57,042 nt of DNA from Halococcus salifodinae DSM 8989. GTDB lineage: Archaea; Halobacteriota; Halobacteria; Halobacteriales; Halococcaceae. The first letter of the stretch is position 1. Each line of letters starts with the position of its first letter. The notes under the pieces were generated by a model. The model was not told where the DNA came from and searched no databases. It worked only from the letters and a program-made list of their open reading frames with translations. The stretch is from the NCBI RefSeq assembly GCF_000336935.1, contig NZ_AOME01000013.1:158708-215749 (forward strand), read 5' to 3'. Shown here piece after piece: positions 1 through 7,115 of the stretch. A program made the translations under genes and the position numbers.

Positions 1-1
1 G

Positions 2-661
2 GAGCTCACGATGCAGCGCACCGGCGCGGCGGCCGCGGTCGCCACCGACCATCTCGCACGCGAGGACGCCCGGAGTCTCGGTCTCGTCGGGGCGGGCGTC
101 CAGTCGTACACCCAGGTCGAAGCCATCGCCGCCGTGCGCGACATCGAGGAGATCGTCGTCGCGGACCTCGACGACGAGGCCGTCGCGGCGTTCGTCGAGC
201 ATTTCGACGACCGGTTCGATGTCCACGGCGGCTCGATCCCGGAGGCTGCCGCCTGCGACGTGCTTTCTACGGTGACCCCGAGCACCGCCCCGCTCGTCTC
301 CAGAGACGACCTCGGCGAGCACACCCACGTCAACGCGATGGGCGCGGATGCCGCCGACAAGCAGGAGCTCGATCCCACGATCCTCCGCGACGCCCGGCTC
401 GTGATCGACGACCACGCTCAAACCACCCACTCCGGCGAGATCAGTATCCCGTACGCAGACGGCGTGATCAGCGACGCCGACATCGACAGCGCGGTCGGCG
501 AGATCGTCGTCGGCGAAGCGTCGGGCCGCACCCCCGAGGACGGCATCTCGGTGTTCGACAGCACCGGCCTCGCGATCCAGGACGTGGCGACCGCTCACGT
601 GGTCTACGAGCACGCCCGCGAGAACGACAACGGCGAGTCGTTCGCGTTCGTCAGTCAGTAG
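2..661 (+). CDS. Ornithine cyclodeaminase / alanine dehydrogenase family protein, 5' truncated
   Basis: The gene is cut by the left window edge; the frame is open from base 2 and ends at TAG 659-661. The visible 219 residues hold the Rossmann half of the ornithine cyclodeaminase/mu-crystallin family: a glycine-rich loop in LGLVGAGVQSYTQ, an acidic end of beta-2 (VADLDDEA) indicating NAD(H) preference, and the family segment HVNAMGADAADKQELD. Family members deaminate ornithine to proline or interconvert alanine and pyruvate. The substrate-binding N-terminal part is missing, so the two cannot be told apart. The last 11 bases overlap the convergent gene at 651-872. Confidence 0.85.
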   Translation, partial: ELTMQRTGAAAAVATDHLAREDARSLGLVGAGVQSYTQVEAIAAVRDIEEIVVADLDDEAVAAFVEHFDDRFDVHGGSIPEAAACDVLSTVTPSTAPLVSRDDLGEHTHVNAMGADAADKQELDPTILRDARLVIDDHAQTTHSGEISIPYADGVISDADIDSAVGEIVVGEASGRTPEDGISVFDSTGLAIQDVATAHVVYEHARENDNGESFAFVSQ

Positions 662-872
662 CTCGATCCGCGCCCCGATCGAACAGTCTCGTCAGCACCC
701 AGACGATCACGAGCACCGGCAGCAACGGCAGCGCGACGACCAACAGGCCGACGAGGATCGACCACCCGATGACGTCCATCTCGGTGTCGCGATGCATCTG
801 CGATGGCGGCGTCACTGTCCGCAGCACTTTCCGTGCGGTTCCGGGTTCGTCGTCCGATTCCTCCTGGCTCAT
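651..872 (-). CDS. Small haloarchaeal membrane protein (DUF7535-like)
   Basis: The product has 73 residues. A short acidic N-terminus (MSQEESDDE) is followed by RTVTPPSQMHRDTEMDVIGW and one long hydrophobic stretch, about residues 35-62 (ILVGLLVVALPLLPVLVIVW), with a short charged tail. The VTPP...EMDVIGW pattern is one I recognise from a family of tiny haloarchaeal membrane proteins, provisionally DUF7535; no function is known. Its 3' end overlaps the cyclodeaminase gene tail to tail. Confidence 0.7.
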   Translation of the reverse strand: MSQEESDDEPGTARKVLRTVTPPSQMHRDTEMDVIGWSILVGLLVVALPLLPVLVIVWVLTRLFDRGADRATD

Positions 873-990
873 GCCGTCGTTTACGTGTCGCGTCGTAAAG
901 AGCGTCGCGGTCGGACGGGGCTCGTGTTTGCGGTGGACGATGGCAACCTATAGATGGATGGATCGGTTACGACGGACAACGCCATCTCTC

Positions 991-3648
991 ATGCAACAAC
1001 AGGACACCTACGACCACGCCGACGTCGAACAGAAGTGGCAGGCCCGCTGGGAGGAGTCGGACGTCTTCCGCATCTCCGACGATGCGACCGACCCGAGCTA
1101 CGTCCTCAGTATGTTTCCCTACCCCTCGGGCGACCTCCACATGGGCCACGTCCGCAACTACACCATCACCGACGCCTACGCCCGCTACAAGCGGATGCAG
1201 GGCGAAAGCGTGCTTCACCCGATGGGGTGGGATTCGTTCGGCCTCCCCGCAGAAAACGCCGCGATCGAGCGCGAGATCGACCCCCGGGAGTGGACGATGG
1301 ACTGCATCGACACCATGCGAGACCAGATGCAGTCGATCGGATTCGGTATCGACTGGGACAGGGAGATCACGACCTGCGAGCCCGAGTACTACCGCTGGAA
1401 CCAGTGGCTGTTCAAGCAGTTCTACGAGGAGGGGCTCGCCGAGCAGAAGGGCGGCGAAGTCAACTGGTGTCCGTCCTGTGAGACCGTCCTCGCCGACGAG
1501 CAGGTCGAAGGCGAGGCGGAGCTGTGCTGGCGGTGTGACACCCCCGTCGAGACCCGAACCCTCGATCAGTGGTTCTTGAAGATCACCGAGTACGCCGACG
1601 ACCTGCTCGACGGGATCGACGGGTTGGAGCAGTGGCCCGACAACGTCCGAGGGATGCAGCGCAACTGGATCGGCCGCCAGGAGGGCGCGACCGTGGAGTT
1701 CGGCACTGACTACGGTCCGGTCGAGGTCTTTACCACGCGACTCGACACCCTCTACGGCGCGACCTTCTTCGCGCTCGCACCGGATCACGAGATGACTCGG
1801 GAGATCGTCGCCGACGATCCCGACCTCGCCGCAGCGGTCGACGAGCTCGATCCGGAGGCCGACACCGACGAGAAGAACGGCGTGTTCACCGGCGAGTACG
1901 CGATCAATCCCGCGACGGGCGAGGACATCCCGATCTACGTCGCCGACTTCGTGCTCGCCGACGTGGGGACCGGCGCGCTGATGGGCGTTCCCGGCCACGA
2001 CGAGCGCGACCACGAGTTCGCCGCGGAGTACGACATCGAGATCCGTCAGGTCGTCGCACCCGATGACGGAGGCGAAAGCGACACCGCGGAGGTCTCGGAG
2101 GGGGCCTACACCGATGACGGCGTCCTGATCGACAGCGGCGAGTACGACGGCGTGGCGAGCGGCGAGGCACGCGAACAGCTGATTGCGGACCTCGACACGG
2201 CGGCCCACCACACCCAGTACCGGCTGCGCGACTGGCTCATCTCTCGTCAGCGCTACTGGGGCACGCCGATTCCAGTAGTTCACTGCGAGGAGTGCGGCCC
2301 GGTCATGGTCCCCGACGAGGATTTGCCCGTGGAGCTCCCCGAGTTCGTCCCGACGCCGACGGGCAACCCGATCGAAGAGGTCGAGTCGTTCGTCGAAACC
2401 GAGTGTCCCGACTGTGGTGGCCCTGCGGAACGCGAGACCGACACGATGGACACGTTCGTCGACTCGTCGTGGTACTTCCTCCGATTCACCTCGCCCGACC
2501 GTGCGGACGTGCCGTTCGACACCGAGCGCGCGAACGACTGGCTGCCGGTCGACGAGTACGTGGGCGGGATCGAACACGCGGTCATGCACCTGCTGTACTC
2601 GCGGTTCGTGACCCGCGCGATTGCGGACATGGAGCTGCTCGACGTCGACGAGCCGTTCGAGCACTACCTCCCCCAGGGAATGGTCCAGCTCGACGGGACG
2701 GCGATGTCCTCCAGCACGGGCAACGTGGTCTCGCCCGTCGAGATCATGGCAGAGTACGGCGCGGACACGGCCCGGCTGTTCATGATGGGCGCGGCCCGCC
2801 CCGCGAAGGACTTCGACTGGACCGAGCGCGGCGTCCGGTCGAGCAACGAGTTCATCCGCCGGTTGTTCGGCACGGTCGAGGCGTTCACCGACGGCGATCT
2901 CTCGACGACCGATGCGGGCGATCGACCGATCGACGCGTACGTCGCCCGCGAGATCGACGCGACGATCGCGGAGGCAACCGGAGGGTACGAGGCGTTCCGG
3001 TTCAACGAGGCCCTCCGGGAGGCGCGCGGGCTGGTCTCACTGCTCGGCCAGTACCGCGAGTACACGACCCCCGACACGGCAACGTTCGAGCGGGGGCTCC
3101 GGACGGCGGTCAGGCTGCTCGCGCCCGTCGCACCCCACGTCGCCGAGGAGTCGTGGGCCACGCTCGGCAACGAGGGGTTCGTGGCCGAGGCCGCGTGGCC
3201 CGACCCCGACGGCGGTGTCGAGGACTACGCCGCCGAGCGCCGCCTCGTCGAGAACACCCGTGAGGACGTCCGTGACATCCTCGACGTGGCCGGGATCGAG
3301 AACCCCGAAACCATCGAGGTCGCGGTCGCCCCCGAGTGGAAACATCGTGCGCTCGACGTCGCGATCGAAGCCGACGACGACGTCGTGGGCACGGTGATGG
3401 CCGACGAGGAGCTCCGGACGCACGGCGAGGACGCCGCCGACTACGCGAAGGACCTCGCCGCGAACCCTCAGGCACTCTCCGAAACGCTCGCGCCCGACCA
3501 CGAGTACGACGCACTCGAACGCGCGTCGTGGCTGCTCGATCGAGAGTTCGACGCCACAATCGTGCTCGAACGCGCCGCCGAGGCTCCTGACGACCTGGTA
3601 AGTAAGGCGCGACCGGGCCGGCCAGCGATCGAGATTCGCGAGGGATAG
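991..3648 (+). CDS. leuS: Leucyl-tRNA synthetase
   Basis: The class I aminoacyl-tRNA synthetase charges tRNA-Leu in the cytoplasm. I chose ATG 991 (MQQQDTYDHADVEQKWQARW), giving 885 aa; an upstream in-frame start would add residues that do not look like the family. The HIGH motif is HMGH in PYPSGDLHMGHVRNYT, followed by LHPMGWDSFGLPAENAA. A zinc knuckle is visible (CPSCETVLADEQV...CWRC), then the CP1 editing domain with TTRLDTLYGATF and GVPGHDERD. The order and motifs are those of the bacterial-type LeuRS found in haloarchaea. The KMSKS-loop position reads AMSSSTGN, without lysines (see findings). A TATA-like CCTATAG lies about 40 nt upstream. Confidence 0.96.
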   Translation: MQQQDTYDHADVEQKWQARWEESDVFRISDDATDPSYVLSMFPYPSGDLHMGHVRNYTITDAYARYKRMQGESVLHPMGWDSFGLPAENAAIEREIDPREWTMDCIDTMRDQMQSIGFGIDWDREITTCEPEYYRWNQWLFKQFYEEGLAEQKGGEVNWCPSCETVLADEQVEGEAELCWRCDTPVETRTLDQWFLKITEYADDLLDGIDGLEQWPDNVRGMQRNWIGRQEGATVEFGTDYGPVEVFTTRLDTLYGATFFALAPDHEMTREIVADDPDLAAAVDELDPEADTDEKNGVFTGEYAINPATGEDIPIYVADFVLADVGTGALMGVPGHDERDHEFAAEYDIEIRQVVAPDDGGESDTAEVSEGAYTDDGVLIDSGEYDGVASGEAREQLIADLDTAAHHTQYRLRDWLISRQRYWGTPIPVVHCEECGPVMVPDEDLPVELPEFVPTPTGNPIEEVESFVETECPDCGGPAERETDTMDTFVDSSWYFLRFTSPDRADVPFDTERANDWLPVDEYVGGIEHAVMHLLYSRFVTRAIADMELLDVDEPFEHYLPQGMVQLDGTAMSSSTGNVVSPVEIMAEYGADTARLFMMGAARPAKDFDWTERGVRSSNEFIRRLFGTVEAFTDGDLSTTDAGDRPIDAYVAREIDATIAEATGGYEAFRFNEALREARGLVSLLGQYREYTTPDTATFERGLRTAVRLLAPVAPHVAEESWATLGNEGFVAEAAWPDPDGGVEDYAAERRLVENTREDVRDILDVAGIENPETIEVAVAPEWKHRALDVAIEADDDVVGTVMADEELRTHGEDAADYAKDLAANPQALSETLAPDHEYDALERASWLLDREFDATIVLERAAEAPDDLVSKARPGRPAIEIREG

Positions 3649-3705
3649 CTCACCCGTCTAACGGCTGCCGAAAACCATAGGAAGTGGGAGCGTCTGTGCG
3701 AGCTC

Positions 3706-4206
3706 GTGGGTGCGTTCGCCACTGCGGTTCAAAACCGGCTGTGTGATACACTCGTGGAGCGGTGCGACGACTACGACTGGGAGATCGAACGCCGAATTGC
3801 AGGGACGCCGGTCGACATCGCTGGCTGCCGTTCGGCGGAGTGGGTACTCGTTGAACTCGAATGGCGACGAGCCGACCCCGCCGACAACACCGCGAAACTG
3901 TTTCGCCATCTCGCCGAGGGTGCGTTCGATGACGGCAACGCTCCCGACGCCAGCGACACGTCCGACGCCGATCGCGTCGCCGTCTTTCAGGTATTTACCG
4001 GTTACTACGATCTCACGAGCGGCGGTGTCTCCGCAAAACGGGAAAACGCCGAGTTCGTCGGCCGGGTCGCGAGCGACGCGCTCGATCGGTTCACCTACGC
4101 ACCAATCGAGTTCGAACTCGATCCACCGAAGCGCGGCGGCGAACGCTCGGACGACTGGCAGGCCGTCACCGACGCAACCGCTCGGACGATCGCGACTCGG
4201 CTCTGA
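3706..4206 (+). CDS. Hypothetical protein, possible PD-(D/E)XK-like fold
   Basis: The 166-aa acidic product starts at GTG 3706, with no better start nearby. No family is recognised with confidence. The segment VDIAGCRSAEWVLVELEWRR places an Asp about 13-15 residues before an E-x-E pair on a predicted beta strand. That loosely resembles the D...ExK core of restriction-endonuclease-like nucleases, but the lysine is not at the canonical place, so this is only a suggestion. It follows leuS by 57 nt on the same strand and could be cotranscribed. It is convergent with the peroxiredoxin gene. Confidence 0.6.
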   Translation: MGAFATAVQNRLCDTLVERCDDYDWEIERRIAGTPVDIAGCRSAEWVLVELEWRRADPADNTAKLFRHLAEGAFDDGNAPDASDTSDADRVAVFQVFTGYYDLTSGGVSAKRENAEFVGRVASDALDRFTYAPIEFELDPPKRGGERSDDWQAVTDATARTIATRL

Positions 4207-4238
4207 CTCGGTTTGTCGCCTCTCGGTAACTTCTCGCC

Positions 4239-4694
4239 TCAGTCGTCGAGCGACGCGAGGTCAGCGTCGAGCGCGTCGCCGAGCACCGTCCGGGCGTGAC
4301 CGTCGGGATCGACGCCAGTGTAGACCCGCTGGATTTCACTGTCACTGATGACGAACGTCGTCCGTGCGGCCGCGCCGCTTGACGTGTCGACGCCGAAGGC
4401 GTCGGCGACCTCGCCATCGGGGTCGGCGAGCAGGTCGAAGTCGAGGTCCTCCTGGTCGGCGAACGCGCGGTGGGAGTCGACGCCGTCGGTCGAGACGCCG
4501 TAGACCGTGACGCCGGCGTCGCGATAGCTCTCGTGCTCCTGCTCGAACTGGTTGGCTTCGACAGTGCAGCCGGGCGTGTCGTCGCGCGGGTAGAAGTACA
4601 CGACCGTGGGGTCGTCGAAGGCGGGCGCGACCGTCTCGCCGTCCTGGTTGGGTGCCGAGACATCGGGTGCGGGGTCGCCGGCTGTGAGCGTCAT
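4239..4694 (-). CDS. bcp: Thioredoxin-dependent peroxiredoxin (Bcp/PrxQ type)
   Basis: The product has 151 aa from ATG 4694 (MTLTAGDPAPDVSAPNQDG). It carries the peroxiredoxin signature YFYPRDDTPGCTVEANQF. The peroxidatic cysteine lies in PGCT, and no second cysteine follows five residues later, so it is either a 1-Cys enzyme or uses an external resolving thiol. Later family marks are VYGVSTD and the Arg in ARTTFVI. It reduces hydroperoxides in the cytoplasm using thioredoxin-like donors. Longer upstream in-frame sequence reads as low-complexity Arg/Pro and overlaps hsp20, so I rejected it. Confidence 0.92.
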   Translation of the reverse strand: MTLTAGDPAPDVSAPNQDGETVAPAFDDPTVVYFYPRDDTPGCTVEANQFEQEHESYRDAGVTVYGVSTDGVDSHRAFADQEDLDFDLLADPDGEVADAFGVDTSSGAAARTTFVISDSEIQRVYTGVDPDGHARTVLGDALDADLASLDD

Positions 4695-4753
4695 GCATCC
4701 GCTCCGGCGTCGAGGCTGAAAGCGGCCTCGGTCGAGGGTGGAATCGCGCTCGA

Positions 4754-5173
4754 TCAGTCGATGTCGATGCTGCGCGAGTCGTCGAGATCCGTGGCCTTCG
4801 GCAGCGTCACAGTCAGGACGCCGTTGGTGTAGGTGGCGCTGGCTTCGTCCTCTTCGACGTTCTCGGGCAGCGAGAGGGTGCGGCTGACCGAGTGGCGGCG
4901 GCGCTCGCGCCGGAGGTAGTCGCCCTCGCCCTCCTCGGTGGATTCGTCGCGTTCGGCGGTGATTCGGAGGGTGCGGTCGGCCACCGAGAGATCGATGTCC
5001 TCGCGGTCGTAGCCCGGCAGGTCGGCGGTGACCTCGAAAGCGTCGTCGCGGTCGGCGAGGTCGACCGAGAGCTGCTGGGTTCCGGGGACCGGCATGTCGT
5101 CGAACTGGCCGAGCTGCTGGTTCATCCGCTCGAACATCTGCTCGATCTCCTCGAAGGGGTTGCGTCGCGACAT
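4754..5173 (-). CDS. hsp20: Hsp20 / alpha-crystallin family small heat-shock protein
   Basis: The 139-aa ATP-independent holdase chaperone has a short N-terminal arm (MSRRNPFEEIEQMFERMNQQ). An alpha-crystallin domain, about residues 38-130, follows with FEVTADLPGYDREDIDLSV and the late motif YTNGVLTVTLPKA (G-V-L-x-V/I-x-L). The IxI-type tail reads SRSIDID. An AT-rich box on the coding strand (CAAAGTTAAGTCC, around 5203-5215) lies about 30-40 nt before the ATG and is a plausible TATA/BRE for a heat-responsive promoter. The peroxiredoxin gene follows 59 nt downstream on the same strand, so a stress-gene pair is likely. Confidence 0.95.
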   Translation of the reverse strand: MSRRNPFEEIEQMFERMNQQLGQFDDMPVPGTQQLSVDLADRDDAFEVTADLPGYDREDIDLSVADRTLRITAERDESTEEGEGDYLRRERRRHSVSRTLSLPENVEEDEASATYTNGVLTVTLPKATDLDDSRSIDID

Positions 5174-5275
5174 GGCGCTTCAGCATAGGCCCGCGATGGA
5201 CTTAACTTTGACAGGTAGCCGGCTGCGCACCCACTGCACGCTCACCGCACGCCAACCGCATCCTCACCGCACCCC

Positions 5276-6082
5276 TCACGCCACGACGTGTTCGGTGTCG
5301 TACGAGCCGAGCCGGCAGACCCAGCCCTCCTCGGCGATGGCCTCGATGGATTCGACCGCTTCCTGAGTGCGCTCCTCGTAGAGCCCGGCGGCGACGTCGA
5401 TGTGGAAGACGTAATCGCCGAGGCGCTCGCCGCTCGGGCGCGACTCGGCCCGAGTGAGGTTGATCCCGCGATCGGCGAACGGTTCAAGCAGATCGAGCAG
5501 CAGCCCAGGATAATCGTCGTTCGGGTAGACGACGAGCGAGGTCTTCCCGCCGGCCGCGGAGCGTTCGGCGCGCGGGGCGATCGCGACGAACCGCGTGGCG
5601 TTCGAGGCCTGATCCTGGATCCCCTCGGCGAGCACGGAGAGGTCGTCGCCGGCGGTGTCGGGGTGGGCGATCGCCGCCATGTTCGGGTCCTCGCGGGCGC
5701 GCTCGACCCCTCGGGCGGTAGAGGCGACCGCTTCGAGTGCCACGTCGGGATACTCGACGTCGAGGAACGCCCGGCACTGTGCGAGCGCCTGGGAGTGACT
5801 CGCCACGGTGTCGAATTCGGGCCCCTGGGCCAACAGTGCGTGGCGAATCGGGGTGACGAGCTCGCGGACGACCGCGACCTCGTACTCGGTGAGCGCGTCG
5901 AGGCTCTCGGTCACCGAACCCTCGATGCTGTTCTCGACCGGGAGCACGCCGCGCGGGGCCGCGCCATCGGCGACCGCCGCGACGATCCCCGTGACCGATT
6001 CGCGGAACTCGACCTCGTCGGCGATCGCCCCCGCCGCCCGATGGGAGTAGGTCCCCTCGGGCCCGAGTGTGACTGCGTTCAT
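5276..6082 (-). CDS. pheA: Prephenate dehydratase
   Basis: The enzyme converts prephenate to phenylpyruvate in phenylalanine synthesis. I chose ATG 6082 (MNAVTLGPEGTYSHRAAG), giving 268 aa; a further upstream frame is open but overlaps the promoter of the divergent gene. The catalytic domain shows GPEGTYSHRAA, LPVENSIEGSV and the invariant TRF in SNATRFVAI. A C-terminal ACT domain follows (KTSLVVYPND...PGLLLDLLEPF...ESRPSGERLGDYVFHID), with the ESRP motif expected for phenylalanine feedback binding. There is no chorismate mutase domain, as is normal for archaea. Confidence 0.95.
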   Translation of the reverse strand: MNAVTLGPEGTYSHRAAGAIADEVEFRESVTGIVAAVADGAAPRGVLPVENSIEGSVTESLDALTEYEVAVVRELVTPIRHALLAQGPEFDTVASHSQALAQCRAFLDVEYPDVALEAVASTARGVERAREDPNMAAIAHPDTAGDDLSVLAEGIQDQASNATRFVAIAPRAERSAAGGKTSLVVYPNDDYPGLLLDLLEPFADRGINLTRAESRPSGERLGDYVFHIDVAAGLYEERTQEAVESIEAIAEEGWVCRLGSYDTEHVVA

Positions 6083-6158
6083 GCGCTCTCGTGCCGTGGG
6101 GTGGTGAAAAACGCGTCGTTGGACAATCGATTTATGTTCTGCTGAGACACGGGAGACC

Positions 6159-7115
6159 ATGCCTCTGGACTCGCGACGTCTGTTGGAAGAGAGCCTGCCC
6201 GTCGGGGGACTGCTGTTCGCGTGGTACGTGCTGAGTGCGCTCGTCGCGGCGCTCGCAAACGGATCGTTTCTCGGAACGCTTTCGATCGGCTTTCAAATCG
6301 TCGGGTCCGCCACCGCGGTGGTGTTCGTCGTCGTCCGTGGCATCGCTATCGCCCGCGAAACTCGTCCGCTCCGCTTGTCGGGTGATCTCCGCGAGCTTCT
6401 CGACGAGAGTACCGTGGTCGCAGTGCCCGTCCTCGTGTGGGTCGCTCTCGGAACCCTCGTCGCGCTACCGTTCGGTCTTTTCAGGTTCGGGACCAGTGTT
6501 CCGACACTCGTCGCCGCCTTCGTACAGACAGCGATCGCGACCACGGGACTGTACGTCGTGGTCCGTGTCGTGCCGGTTCTCCGCTCGGGAGTCGGATCGG
6601 GCAGAACCGCCGCTCTCGGCGACGACTGCCGCGTGCGGTGGCGGTGCGGTCTGCGGGCCTGGCGGATGAAGGGCGAGGCGCGCGAACGAGGCCGCAGGCC
6701 GAGTGAGCAGCGAACACCGGAGCACGCTTCGCGTGCTCCGAGCTCCCGTTCGCTTCGCTCACGGGAACGAAGGGAGCGCGCGGCGAGGGCTTCGGCGGTG
6801 CTGTGCGGTGCAGTTGCGGTCCTCGGTGGATCGAGGGCGAGGCCCGCTTCGCGGGCCGAGGGCTCGGACGGTGCTGTGCGGTTGCGGAAAGGGGTAGCAA
6901 CTGTACCGCGAGTGAGCGGGGCGAACGAGCGGCAGTTTTTGGTCCAGATTTTTACGAGGAGTGGTCCCCGCAGCGAGTCGGCGAAGCCGACGAGCGAGGA
7001 GACCCGACGTGGTTCGAAAGACGCCGGAGGCGTCTTTCGTCATGCCGAGACGGCGGAGCCGTCTCGTAACAAAGTAAAAAGGTGGGTGTCTAGTAGTTAT
7101 CGTAGACAGTTTTGA
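6159..7115 (+). CDS. Four-helix membrane protein whose frame runs into a dispersed repeat
   Basis: Residues 1-145 look genuine, with four hydrophobic segments at about 14-33, 40-62, 85-106 and 112-138 and short charged loops (ARETRPLRLSGDLRELLDES). From about residue 165 (base 6652) the frame enters repeat copy 1 and continues as Arg/Ser/Glu-rich low-complexity sequence. It stops only at 7115, overlapping the 3' end of xacF by 26 nt. The natural C-terminus probably lay before 6652 and was lost or overwritten, or the repeat is now translated. No family is recognised for the membrane part. The ATG sits 77 nt from pheA, divergent to it. Confidence 0.5.
   Translation: MPLDSRRLLEESLPVGGLLFAWYVLSALVAALANGSFLGTLSIGFQIVGSATAVVFVVVRGIAIARETRPLRLSGDLRELLDESTVVAVPVLVWVALGTLVALPFGLFRFGTSVPTLVAAFVQTAIATTGLYVVVRVVPVLRSGVGSGRTAALGDDCRVRWRCGLRAWRMKGEARERGRRPSEQRTPEHASRAPSSRSLRSRERRERAARASAVLCGAVAVLGGSRARPASRAEGSDGAVRLRKGVATVPRVSGANERQFLVQIFTRSGPRSESAKPTSEETRRGSKDAGGVFRHAETAEPSRNKVKRWVSSSYRRQF
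6652..7084 (+). repeat. Hairpin-mosaic intergenic element, copy 1
   Basis: This copy shares six conserved blocks with the inverted copy at 51160-51503: A 6652-6677 (26/26 identical), B 6785-6801 (17/17), C 6821-6841 (21/21), D 6858-6881 (23/24), E 6936-6961 (25/26) and F 7072-7084 (13/13). Between the blocks lie segments unlike those of copy 2. They contain perfect hairpins with 3-nt loops: 6718-6740 (10-bp stem, TTC), 6841-6857 (7 bp, TTC), 6977-6991 (6 bp, GAA), 7015-7039 (11 bp, GGA) and 7046-7066 (9 bp, GGA). The element fills the space before the 3' end of xacF and after the membrane-protein domain of the opposing gene. Confidence 0.85.
7072..7084 (-). terminator. T-rich block after the xacF stop (repeat block F)
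   Basis: Read on the minus strand, CACCTTTTTACTT begins 5 nt after the TAG of xacF. A T5 tract shortly after a stop codon is the usual form of an archaeal intrinsic termination signal. It is followed on the same strand by the hairpin at 7046-7066. The same 13 bases follow carS at 51160-51172. Confidence 0.6.

Noticed and set aside
769-990. Extended N-terminus for leuS
   Set aside because: The extra residues are Cys/Arg/Ser-rich, overlap the start of the divergent small membrane protein gene, and are absent from the family. ATG 991 starts the conserved domain.
967-2664. Long open frame antisense to leuS
   Set aside because: It covers confirmed synthetase motifs on the other strand and translates to Val/Arg/Asp-rich sequence without domains.
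6652-7084. Repeat copy 1 as a CRISPR array or an insertion sequence
   Set aside because: There is no regular repeat/spacer period, no transposase frame, and no terminal inverted repeats or target duplication. Hairpins differ from each other in sequence.
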